Positions 43,105 through 51,073 of a stretch of DNA of 55,007 nucleotides are shown piece by piece (the first letter of the stretch is position 1; every line of letters begins with the position of its first letter). This DNA comes from Variovorax sp. CF313 (GTDB lineage Bacteria; Pseudomonadota; Gammaproteobacteria; Burkholderiales; Burkholderiaceae_C). Under the pieces are notes generated by a model that made no database searches, was not told where the DNA came from, and was given only the letters and a program-made list of their open reading frames with translations. The stretch is taken from positions 1 through 55,007 of the forward strand of contig NZ_AKIW01000079.1 in NCBI RefSeq assembly GCF_000282635.1, written 5' to 3'. The position numbers were made by a program, and so were the translations under genes.

Positions 43105-43250
43105 TGAAACGGTCCTTGCGAAGACCGGTTTCGCAGTCTCCATCTGCACCAGACACTGAACGCCATGGCCGATCACAATCGGGCCATCATCAAGACACAG
43201 CAATCCAGGATCAGCCCCCGGGCGAACACGGGGCTCCTGAAGAATCCACC

Positions 43251-44291
43251 ATGAAGCACCTCGGCCGACTGATGCGTAGTGCGAGCCTCAGCGGCTACGT
43301 GGACCTGGTGCGCTCGCTCGGCCGGGACCCGCATGCCTTCCTGCGCACCGTGGGGCTGAAGGCCCAGTTGCTCGAGCACCCCGAGATGCTGATTCCAGGT
43401 GACGCCGTGCGCGAGCTGCTCGAGATCACCGCGCGCGCCACGCGCACCGAAGATTTCGCGCTGCGGCTCGCGGCGCAGCGCAAACTCTCGGCGCTCGGGC
43501 CGATCGGCGTCGTGCTGAGGGAAGAGCCCACGCCCCGCGACGCGCTCGACACGCTGGGCCGCTACCTGAAGCTGGTGAACGCCTCATTGAGCTTTCGCCT
43601 GGAGGATACGGGCGACATGGTCATCCTGCGCGAAGACCTGCTGCCCAGCCCCGGGCTGCCGATGCGCCAGTCGATGGAACTGGCCGTGGGCATCATGTTC
43701 CGCGTGCTCACCGAGCTGATCGATCCGCAATGGCGGCCGCAGCAGGTCTGCTTCACGCACCGCCCGCCGGCGGACGTGTCGGCGCACCGCGCCTTCTTCG
43801 GGCGCCACGTCAAGTTCAACCAGGATTTCAATGGGCTCGTGTGCCTGGCGGCCGATCTGCGCAAGCCGCGCGAATCAGGCGACCAGGGCGCGGCGCGTTT
43901 TGCGCGAGAGTACCTGGAGGCGGCCCTGAAAGACCGCGGCGAGAGCACGCGCGAAGCCTGCCGCGAACTCATCCTCGCGCTCATGCCCGGCGGCGGCTGC
44001 ACGGCGCAGGAAGTGGCGCGGCACCTGCGCGTGGACCGCCGCACGCTGCACCGCCGGCTCGAGGCTGAAGGCTTCACCTTCAGCAGCCTGCTCGACCATG
44101 TGCGCTCCGACCTCGTCAAGCGCCACCTGCGCGACAGTGACCTGCCGCTGAGCGAAGTGGCCGAGCTGCTGGGCTTCTCGGGGCCAAGCAGCTTCAGCCA
44201 CTGGTTCCGCCACCACTTCGGCTGCAGCGCCTCGCAGTGGAGCAAGCAGACGGCCAGCGCGGTGGCTCAGGGGACGGTGCGCGCGTTCTGA
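43251..44291 (+). CDS. AraC family regulator (arabinose-binding-domain type)
   Basis: A 346-residue regulator. The N-terminal domain is of the Arabinose_bd type found in OruR/ArgR-like activators (SLSGYVDLVRSLGRDPHAFL, LEITARATRTEDFALRLAAQ), and the C-terminal double helix-turn-helix contains DRRTLHRRLEAEGFTFSSLL and LSEVAELLGFSGPSSFSHWF. The ATG at 43251 is the natural start; the frame is open from 42945 but overlaps the divergent promoter and BKACE. It is flanked on both sides by BKACE genes that point away (copy 1) or towards it (copy 2). Regulators of this kind often respond to amino-acid or carnitine-like compounds. It is the best candidate for the direct-repeat sites at 43064 and 47408. 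Confidence 0.9.
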   Translation: MKHLGRLMRSASLSGYVDLVRSLGRDPHAFLRTVGLKAQLLEHPEMLIPGDAVRELLEITARATRTEDFALRLAAQRKLSALGPIGVVLREEPTPRDALDTLGRYLKLVNASLSFRLEDTGDMVILREDLLPSPGLPMRQSMELAVGIMFRVLTELIDPQWRPQQVCFTHRPPADVSAHRAFFGRHVKFNQDFNGLVCLAADLRKPRESGDQGAARFAREYLEAALKDRGESTREACRELILALMPGGGCTAQEVARHLRVDRRTLHRRLEAEGFTFSSLLDHVRSDLVKRHLRDSDLPLSEVAELLGFSGPSSFSHWFRHHFGCSASQWSKQTASAVAQGTVRAF

Positions 44292-44382
44292 GCCAGGCCT
44301 TCAAAGCGGAGGGCATGCGAAAGGCCTTCGAGCAGGCGCCAAAAGGCGCGCGTGACAGACCTCGTCATCACCACGCTCACTC

Positions 44383-45441
44383 TCAAGCCGCCTTGCGCAG
44401 GAAGCCCTGATTGGCGCCATTGCGATTGGGTGCGAAGCCGTTGGCCGCCAGCGACTCTTCCGCTGTGTCGTAGAAAACGCCGATCTTCGAGATCTCGCGC
44501 GCCTGCCGCGCCGTGGCAATCGGACGGCCGAACTGGCGCGAGATTTCCACCAGTTGTTCGATCTGCGCCACCGTACCGATCTTGGCCGAGCGCGTCTGGT
44601 TCCACAGCACGTCTTCGGTGCCGCATCGCACGTGCAGGCCCATGGCGATACCTATCATGTTCACGGGCAGCACGTTGCGCACCGAGCTCTCCACGGTGAG
44701 CACCGCGCCATCGGGCACCGCACGCACGAAGTTGGCCAGGTTGTAGATGTTCGGCGCGTCCATGCCGCCGCTGATCGCCACCCAGTTCATCACCAGCGGA
44801 CCTTTGTAGACACCGCGGCGCATCAAGCGTTCGACCGACTCGAAGCTGTTGATGTTGTAGCACTGGAAGGCGCTCTGGATGCCGGCCTTCGTGAGGCGAC
44901 GGATGTGCTCCTCGACCCAGCCCGGCTGCGCCGGCACCGTCATCTCCTTGTAGGCTTCGTAGATGGCGGGGATCTCGCGCGAGGTGCCCTTGAAGTCCGC
45001 CAGCTCGGCGTGCTCCGTGACGTTCATCTGCGAGGTGTTGACGGTCACCGTCACCTGGTCCGGCGTGGGCTCCAGCTCGGCCAGCATGTGGCGCGTGTCG
45101 TCGCTCAGCCACTTGGCCGCGGCGCCTTCGCTCTCGGGTGCGAAGCTGATCGAGCCGCCCACCTGAATGATCATTTCCGGCACGGCCTTGCGCACGCCGG
45201 CGATCAGCTCGTTGAACTTCGACAGCCGCTTGCTGCCCTTGCCGTCCAGTTCGCGCACATGCAGGTGCAGCACCGTCGCGCCGGCGTTGTAGCAATCGAC
45301 CGCCTTCTGGATCTGCTCTTCCATCGTGACCGGGATCTCGCCCGGGAAGTCGGAAGGAAGCCAGCCCGGTGCGTAGGGCGCGGCGGTGATGATCAGCGGC
45401 TGCTGGTTTTCGGGAAAGAGGTGGCCGTCGAGGAAGTTCAT
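44383..45441 (-). CDS. BKACE family protein (DUF849), copy 2
   Basis: A 352-residue paralogue of the enzyme at 41942, with the same H-L-H at residues 59-61 and near-identical blocks (GWLPSDFPGEIPVTMEEQIQ against GWIPADFPEDIPVTMEDQIQ). Differences cluster outside the barrel core, for example in the 140-175 region. It is the third gene of a leftward operon with a Bug binding protein and a TauD-type dioxygenase (50 bp away) and ends 91 bp before the convergent AraC gene. A pair of BKACE enzymes with one regulator may act on two related keto acids or give higher dosage. Confidence 0.92.
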   Translation of the reverse strand: MNFLDGHLFPENQQPLIITAAPYAPGWLPSDFPGEIPVTMEEQIQKAVDCYNAGATVLHLHVRELDGKGSKRLSKFNELIAGVRKAVPEMIIQVGGSISFAPESEGAAAKWLSDDTRHMLAELEPTPDQVTVTVNTSQMNVTEHAELADFKGTSREIPAIYEAYKEMTVPAQPGWVEEHIRRLTKAGIQSAFQCYNINSFESVERLMRRGVYKGPLVMNWVAISGGMDAPNIYNLANFVRAVPDGAVLTVESSVRNVLPVNMIGIAMGLHVRCGTEDVLWNQTRSAKIGTVAQIEQLVEISRQFGRPIATARQAREISKIGVFYDTAEESLAANGFAPNRNGANQGFLRKAA

Positions 45442-45491
45442 GGCGTGGTTTCTGTCGGGTTGCGATGTAGGAAACGGAATCGATGGACAAC

Positions 45492-46334
45492 TCAGTACGG
45501 CACGTCGCCGACGATGCCGGCGCGTTCCATCTTGCGCGGCGCGGGCCAGTAGTCGTTCAGCGCGTAGTGCTGCGTGCTGCGGTTGTCCCAGACGACCACG
45601 TCGCCGGCCTGCCACGACCAGCGCACCTGGTACTCGGGAATGGTGGCGCGGCTGAGCAGGTAGTTCAGCAGCAGCGCCGCGCCGGGCGTCTTGTCGATGC
45701 CGTGCCGCACGTTCTCGGGGGTGCTGTAGTTCACGAAGTGCGTGGTGAAGCTGCCCACGTAGAGCACCTTCTCGCCGGTCTCGGGGTGCGTGCGCACCAC
45801 GGGGTGCTCCACGGGCGGATGGTCCTGGCCCAGCTTGAGGCGGGCTTCCATCGGCATGACGGCACCGAACGAATGCTCGATAGCAGCCTTGGCGCGCAGC
45901 TTGCCGATCTTCTGCTTGATCTCTTCGGGCAGCTCGTCGTGCGCCTGCACCATGTTCACCCAGATGGTGTCGCCGCCGATCTCGGGACACTCGATGCAGC
46001 GCAGCACTGCCCCCATCGCCGGCGCTTGGCGCCACAGGCCGTCGCAGTGATAGGTGTTCTCGTAGCTGTGCTTGTTGTCGCTGCGGTAGATGCGCACGAG
46101 GCCCGGGTGCTCTGGGTCGCTGCCGACCACGGGGTGGTCTTCGAGCGCGCCGAAGCAGCGTGCAAAGGCCGCATGCTCGGCGCGCGTGATGTCCTGTCCG
46201 CGGAAGAACAGCACCTTGTGCTGGAGCAGTGCGGCGCGGATCGGCGCAAAGCGCCCGGGGTCGCGCGAGGCCTCGCCCAGGTGGACGTCCGAGATTTCCG
46301 CGCCGATGGAGGGCGTGATGGGTCTGATCTTCAT
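45492..46334 (-). CDS. TauD/TfdA family Fe(II)/2-oxoglutarate-dependent dioxygenase
   Basis: A 280-residue non-heme iron dioxygenase. The iron triad is His96-x-Asp98 (TYHCDGL) and His256 (STQHYA); an Arg near 271 (MERAGIVGD) would bind 2-oxoglutarate. Members hydroxylate taurine, 2,4-D, carnitine precursors (gamma-butyrobetaine) and others. It is second in the leftward operon Bug-TauD-BKACE, so it may activate a substrate that BKACE later cleaves. A carnitine- or betaine-like acid is one option, because BKACE is known in carnitine breakdown; the evidence is only contextual. Confidence 0.9.
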   Translation of the reverse strand: MKIRPITPSIGAEISDVHLGEASRDPGRFAPIRAALLQHKVLFFRGQDITRAEHAAFARCFGALEDHPVVGSDPEHPGLVRIYRSDNKHSYENTYHCDGLWRQAPAMGAVLRCIECPEIGGDTIWVNMVQAHDELPEEIKQKIGKLRAKAAIEHSFGAVMPMEARLKLGQDHPPVEHPVVRTHPETGEKVLYVGSFTTHFVNYSTPENVRHGIDKTPGAALLLNYLLSRATIPEYQVRWSWQAGDVVVWDNRSTQHYALNDYWPAPRKMERAGIVGDVPY

Positions 46335-46365
46335 GAAGGGTCTCCGATGAAATGGCGAGCGAAGC

Positions 46366-47334
46366 TCAGTTCGCCTGGATGCGGTACTTCCTGACGATGG
46401 CGGCGTTGCGCTCCGACAGCGCCTTCGTCTCGACGATGAGCGCGGGCGTGTCGACGCTGAGTTCGGGCTCCAGGCCCACGTCGAGCAGCTTCTGCTGCAC
46501 GGCGGGCGACTGGCCGGCCTTGCCGATCACGGCGTGCAGCTTCGCCAGCACGTCGGCCGGCAGCTTGGCGGAGCCAATGAAGCCGACCCAGCCGCGGAAC
46601 TGCAGGTCGGGATAGCCGAGCTCGGTGGTGGTGGGCAGGTCGGGCAGGAAGCGCGAGCGGGTCTTGCCGGTGAACGCGTAAGGGCGCAGCTTGCCGGCCT
46701 TGATGAGCGGCATCGAGGTGAGCATGCCGTCGAACATCAGGTCAACCTGGCCGCCCAGCAGGTCCTGCAGCGCGGGCGGCGAGCCGGGGTAACCGATGTG
46801 CTGCAGGTCGAGCCCCGCGCGGTCGCTGAGGATCAGGCCCGCGTACTGCGACACGGTGCCGGGGCTGTAGCTGGCGAAGCTGGCCTTGCCCTTGCGCGTC
46901 TTCAGCTCGGCGACCAGGCCCTGGAAGTCCTTGGCCGGAAAGTTCGCGGCCGTGACGAGCACCACGCCCGAGCGCGCCACCGAGGCAATGGGCACCACGT
47001 CCTTCAGCGGATCGAAGGGCATCTTCACGATCTGCGGCGTTTCAGCCAACACGTTGCTCGCCGCCATCACGATCGTGTTGCCGTCGGCCGGCGCCTGCAG
47101 CATGGCCTGAAGGCCGATCGAGCCGCCGGCACCGGGACGGTTCTCGACGATCACGGGACGGCCGATGTCCAGCGCCATCTGCTGCCCGACGACGCGGGCG
47201 ACGATGTCCATCGTGCCGCCCGGCGGCGCGGGGACGATGAGCTTGACGGGCTTGTCGCCCAGCGCCCAGGCCCCGAGGGCCATCGAGCATCCGACCAGCG
47301 CCACGGCGGCGCGTGCAAAGTGCAGCAGTTTCAT
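46366..47334 (-). CDS. Bug family tripartite tricarboxylate transporter substrate-binding protein
   Basis: A 322-residue periplasmic receptor. A signal peptide (HFARAAVALVGCSMALGAWA) is followed by typical Bug/TctC blocks: KLIVPAPPGGTMDIVARVVG, PVIVENRPGAGGSIG, FASYSPGTV and GWVGFIGSAKLPADVLAKLH. Bug proteins bind carboxylates, amino acids or nicotinate-like solutes and are hugely multiplied in Comamonadaceae and Bordetella, usually without permease genes nearby, as here. It is the first gene of the leftward operon and probably recognises the compound that the dioxygenase and BKACE convert. Confidence 0.92.
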   Translation of the reverse strand: MKLLHFARAAVALVGCSMALGAWALGDKPVKLIVPAPPGGTMDIVARVVGQQMALDIGRPVIVENRPGAGGSIGLQAMLQAPADGNTIVMAASNVLAETPQIVKMPFDPLKDVVPIASVARSGVVLVTAANFPAKDFQGLVAELKTRKGKASFASYSPGTVSQYAGLILSDRAGLDLQHIGYPGSPPALQDLLGGQVDLMFDGMLTSMPLIKAGKLRPYAFTGKTRSRFLPDLPTTTELGYPDLQFRGWVGFIGSAKLPADVLAKLHAVIGKAGQSPAVQQKLLDVGLEPELSVDTPALIVETKALSERNAAIVRKYRIQAN

Positions 47335-47407
47335 GGGTTGTCTCCGGTTTTTTCATGCGGGCCTCGGTGGGCCAACGCCGCCAGTATCCGGCGCACTCCA
47401 CTCGCAG

Positions 47408-47448
47408 TTCTTGCTTTATTGGGGCATCAATTTGCCGATTTGGGACAT
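47408..47448. promoter_or_regulatory. AraC-type direct-repeat site, copy B
   Basis: TTCTTGCT, then GGGGCA (47421) and GGGACA (47442), again 21 bp apart, with the two flanking blocks separated by exactly 26 bp as in copy A. It lies between the divergent Bug (start 47334) and quinone oxidoreductase (start 47532) genes. Confidence 0.55.
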
Positions 47449-47531
47449 CGCCGAGACCACACTTCCCGACGTTGAAACGCGCCGCAAGAATCCGTTCCAT
47501 CCCAGCCCCCACACGCATCAGGAGACGCACC

Positions 47532-48503
47532 ATGAACCAGGCCATCCGCTTCCACGAGACCGGCGGCGCCGACGTGCTCAAGCTCGAACACGTCGAGGTC
47601 GGCGAACCCGGCCCGGGCCAGGCGCGCGTGCGCCACAGCCTCATCGCCGTCAACTTCATCGACATCTATTTCCGCACGGGGCGCTATCCGCTCGCACTGC
47701 CCAACGGCCTGGGCTCCGACGCCGTGGGCGTGGTCGAGGCCGTGGGCCCCGGCGTGACCGACATCCGCGTGGGTGATCGCGTGGGCTACCTCATCGGGCC
47801 GCAAGGGGCGTACTCGCAAGTGCGTGTGATGCCCGCTGACGTTCTGATTCCGCTGCCCGATGGCATCTCGGACAGCACCGCCGCCACGCTGATGATGAAG
47901 GGCATGACGGCGCAATACCTGTTCCGCCAGGTCTATCCATTGAAGGGTGGCGAGACGATCCTGTACCACGCAGCGGCCGGCGGCGTCGGTCTCATCGCTT
48001 GCCAGTGGGCGCGGGCGATGGGCGTGACGATGATCGGCACCGTGAGCACCGACGAGAAGGCCGCCGTCGCCAAGGCCAACGGCTGCACCCACACCATCGT
48101 GACCTCGCGCGAGAACATCGCCCAACGCGTGCGCGAGATCACCGACGGCAAGGGCGTGCCGGTGGTCTACGACTCGGTGGGCAAGGACACGCTGGAAGCC
48201 TCGCTCGACTGCCTGCAGCCGCGCGGCACGCTGGTAAGCAACGGCACCTCTTCTGGCGCCGTGGTCCTCGACACCAAGCTGCTGGCGGCGAAGGGCTCGA
48301 TCTGGCTCACGCGGCCGGCGATGGTGCACTACATCCATCCGCGCCCGCACATGCTCAGCATGGCCGACGAACTGTTCGGCCACGTGCTGGCCGGCCGCAT
48401 CGTGAGCGAGCCGCAGCAGAGCTTCGCGCTGGCCGACGCGGCCGAGGCGCACCGCGCACTCGAAGGCCGAAAGACCACCGGCGCCACCGTGCTCGTACCC
48501 TGA
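47532..48503 (+). CDS. Quinone oxidoreductase / zinc-free medium-chain dehydrogenase
   Basis: A 323-residue QOR-like NADPH enzyme. It lacks zinc-binding cysteines, has the NADPH motif ILYHAAAGGVGLIACQWARA and the family signature NFIDIYFRTGRYPLALPNGL. These enzymes reduce quinones or alkenals with NADPH. It diverges from the Bug operon and leads a rightward unit with an exporter and a porin, 7 bp and 49 bp apart. GGAGACGCACC precedes the ATG at 47532; the frame is open from 47313 but crosses the promoter. Confidence 0.92.
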   Translation: MNQAIRFHETGGADVLKLEHVEVGEPGPGQARVRHSLIAVNFIDIYFRTGRYPLALPNGLGSDAVGVVEAVGPGVTDIRVGDRVGYLIGPQGAYSQVRVMPADVLIPLPDGISDSTAATLMMKGMTAQYLFRQVYPLKGGETILYHAAAGGVGLIACQWARAMGVTMIGTVSTDEKAAVAKANGCTHTIVTSRENIAQRVREITDGKGVPVVYDSVGKDTLEASLDCLQPRGTLVSNGTSSGAVVLDTKLLAAKGSIWLTRPAMVHYIHPRPHMLSMADELFGHVLAGRIVSEPQQSFALADAAEAHRALEGRKTTGATVLVP

Positions 48504-48510
48504 GGTTTTC

Positions 48511-49521
48511 ATGATCGCCTTGTCTGTCGCCGCATGGCCGGCGCGCGGCCGCCTGCTCTTTCCGGGCGTGCTCGCCTGCGCGGTGGTCGCCGCCGCGTCC
48601 ACCTTTTTGTCGCAGCACTACGGTGCGCCGGTGATGCTGTTTGCGCTCATCCTCGGCATGGCGATGAACTTCCTTTCCGCCGAGGGCCCGTGCAAGCCCG
48701 GTATCGAGTTCACCGCGCGCCACGTGCTGCGCTGGGGCGTGGCGCTGCTCGGGCTGCGCATCACGGCCGCGCAGGTAGTGGCGCTGGGCTGGCACCCGGT
48801 GCTGCTGGTGGCGGTGTCGCTGGTGCTGACCATCGGCGTGTCGATGGTCGTGGCGCGGCTGATGGGCTTCAACGTGCTGTTCGGCCTGCTCAGCGGCGGC
48901 GCCACCGCGATCTGCGGCGCTTCGGCCGCGCTGGCGCTGGCCGCGGCGCTGCCGCCGCATCCGCTGAAGGAACGCGCCACGCTGTTCACGGTGGTGAGCG
49001 TGTCGGCGCTGTCGACGCTCACGATGATCGCCTACCCCCTGATCGCACGCGCCCTGGGCATGGACACGCACACGGCCGGCGTGTTCCTGGGCGCCACCAT
49101 CCACGACGTGGCGCAGGTGGTGGGCGCGGGCTACGGCATGTCGCAGGCCACGGGCGACACGGCCACGCTGGTCAAGCTGATGCGCGTGGCGGCGCTGCTG
49201 CCGGTCATCCTGTTCGCCGTGATGTTCACGCGTGCCACCGGCAAGGCCGTGGGCGGCCAGCGCCCGCCGCTGCTGCCGTGGTTCGCGGTGGCGTTCGCTG
49301 CGCTGGTGGCGCTCAACAGCACGGGCTGGCTGGCGCCGGCCCTCGCCACCGCGGGCAGCGACCTGTCGCGCTGGTTCCTGGTGGCGGCCATGGCCGGCAT
49401 CGGCATGAAGACGCAGCTGCGCGAGCTGGTCGACGTGGGCCTCAAGCCGGTGGTGCTGATGGTCGGCGAGACCGTCTTCATCGCCGCGCTGGTGCTCGCG
49501 CTGCTGCGCTGGGCGCCCTGA
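48511..49521 (+). CDS. YeiH/UPF0324 family putative sulfate exporter
   Basis: A 336-residue membrane protein of the YeiH (putative sulfate exporter, PSE) family with about ten hydrophobic segments. Family marks are GAPVMLFALILGMAMNFLS, LRWGVALLGLRITAAQV, LSGGATAICGASAALALA and VGAGYGMSQATGD. Relatives have been linked to export of sulfate or sulfite-like anions from taurine or cysteine breakdown. With a TauD-type dioxygenase across the promoter, a sulfonate-related substrate for the whole locus is worth considering. Co-transcribed with the oxidoreductase 7 bp upstream. Confidence 0.88.
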   Translation: MIALSVAAWPARGRLLFPGVLACAVVAAASTFLSQHYGAPVMLFALILGMAMNFLSAEGPCKPGIEFTARHVLRWGVALLGLRITAAQVVALGWHPVLLVAVSLVLTIGVSMVVARLMGFNVLFGLLSGGATAICGASAALALAAALPPHPLKERATLFTVVSVSALSTLTMIAYPLIARALGMDTHTAGVFLGATIHDVAQVVGAGYGMSQATGDTATLVKLMRVAALLPVILFAVMFTRATGKAVGGQRPPLLPWFAVAFAALVALNSTGWLAPALATAGSDLSRWFLVAAMAGIGMKTQLRELVDVGLKPVVLMVGETVFIAALVLALLRWAP

Positions 49522-49570
49522 CGCACGACGACAGAGACGACAACACACACAACAACCAGGAGACAAGACC

Positions 49571-50815
49571 ATGAAGAAGAAGAAGACCCTCGTCGCCGCC
49601 GCAGCCGCGACCCTCGCTGCCGGCGCTTCCCTCGCCCAGTCCTCGCTCACGCTGTTCGGCGTGATGGACGCAGGCGTGAGCCACTACCGCACCACCAGCA
49701 GTTCGCACAACCCGCTGCGCTCGGCCGAGCTGCGCCAGAGCCAGACCGTGCTGTCGCCCTCGGGCAATGCGTCCAGCCGCATCGGCTTTCGCGGCACCGA
49801 AGACCTCGGCGGCGGACTGGCCGCGAGCTTCTGGCTCGAGGCGCCGCTGAACAACGATACAGGCGGCGGCATCACGAACTTCGGACGCCGCTCCACGCTC
49901 AGCCTCAGCGGCCCCTTCGGCGAACTGCGCCTGGGTCGCGACTACACGGCCTCGTTCTGGAATGACGCGGTGTTCGACCCCTTCAGCGTCAACGGCGTGG
50001 GCACCAACCTGATCGCCGTGGTCAACAGCAACATCGCGGCCTCGCGCGCGCTGGCCACGGGCAGCCTGCTGAACGGCGGCCTCTCCGCAGGCACCGACAG
50101 CTACCTGCGCACCAGCAACGCCGTCAGCTACTTCCTGCCACCAAACCTGGGCGGCTTCTACGGCCAGGTGCAGTACGCGCTGCACGAGAACACCAAGATC
50201 AGCAACACGCCCGACAGCCCCTCCAAACGCGGGCGCTACGCGGGCGGGCGCATCGGCTGGGCCAGTGGCCCCGCCGACGTGGCGCTAGGCTACGGCGAGA
50301 GCACGCTGGCCAGCACCACCGTACAGAGCGAGAAGATCAAGAGCCTGAACCTCGGTGCTTCGTACGACTTCGGCGTGGTGAAGGTGTTCGGCGAATGGTC
50401 GCGCGTGCGCGACGTGCGCAACAGTGCCGCCCCGTTCGCCAACGGTTCGTTGCGCCTGACCGACCGCTACGACGGCCTCATGGCCGGCGTGAACGTGCCA
50501 CTGGGTGCGGGCATGCTGCGCGCCTCGTATGCACGCGTGCGCTTCGTCAACGGGCTGCATCTGCCAGACGGCAATTCGTCGGTGAACAAGCTCGCACTCG
50601 GCTACGTGCACAACCTCTCCAAGCGCACGGCGCTGTATGCCTCGGTGGCGCGCATCCACATCGCCAACGGCCGCAACAACCCGACCGTGATGGGCGTGAC
50701 GCCGCTGGTGCTGAGCCTGCCGGCGATCTTCCCTCAGCCGGGCTACGCGACCACCGACGGCATGCAGCCGCACCGTGCGCTGGGCTACGACGTGGGCATT
50801 CGGATGGCGTTCTGA
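49571..50815 (+). CDS. Gram-negative porin
   Basis: A 414-residue outer-membrane porin of the Burkholderiales type. A signal peptide (MKKKKTLVAAAAATLAAGAS) is cleaved near LAQ, and the mature chain begins SSLTLFGVMDAGVSHY. SRIGFRGTEDLGGGLAASFW and FGELRLGRDYTASFW are family blocks, and the chain ends with a C-terminal phenylalanine (GIRMAF), the outer-membrane insertion signal. It follows the exporter by 49 bp with an AGGAGAC ribosome site, so it is probably the last gene of the unit and would let the locus's substrate cross the outer membrane. Confidence 0.93.
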   Translation: MKKKKTLVAAAAATLAAGASLAQSSLTLFGVMDAGVSHYRTTSSSHNPLRSAELRQSQTVLSPSGNASSRIGFRGTEDLGGGLAASFWLEAPLNNDTGGGITNFGRRSTLSLSGPFGELRLGRDYTASFWNDAVFDPFSVNGVGTNLIAVVNSNIAASRALATGSLLNGGLSAGTDSYLRTSNAVSYFLPPNLGGFYGQVQYALHENTKISNTPDSPSKRGRYAGGRIGWASGPADVALGYGESTLASTTVQSEKIKSLNLGASYDFGVVKVFGEWSRVRDVRNSAAPFANGSLRLTDRYDGLMAGVNVPLGAGMLRASYARVRFVNGLHLPDGNSSVNKLALGYVHNLSKRTALYASVARIHIANGRNNPTVMGVTPLVLSLPAIFPQPGYATTDGMQPHRALGYDVGIRMAF

Positions 50816-50860
50816 GCGCCTGAAAAGCGACGGCGGCGCCCTCCGCATTCCTCCTAGCCA

Positions 50861-50970
50861 TTGCCGCAGACGCTGGTACGGCTGGTAGGGAGCAGGTCAC
50901 TCTCGGCCTACTTTGACGTAGTCCACTATTGCGGATACCGGGTAATTTTCTGCCGTCATGACGAAGGTCT
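50861..50970 (+). pseudogene. Possible remnant of an AraC family gene start
   Basis: A frame from a TTG at 50861 reads GSRSLSAYFDVVHYCGYR and then DEGLV, which echoes the opening of Arabinose_bd-type AraC regulators; the intact gene at 43251 has SASLSGYVDLVRSLGRDP. No other part of such a protein follows, and the frame soon runs across the M20 gene. The remaining intergenic bases to 51073 show nothing else. Weak support, one short pattern. Confidence 0.25.
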
Positions 50971-51073
50971 GGTATTGCAGACGAGGCCAATCGCCAATTC
51001 TTGCGCCGTGACATCGGCGTTCTGCCGACGCCATGTCGAAGACTACCGTCGCCGGCGGCAGCCGCACGCCGAG

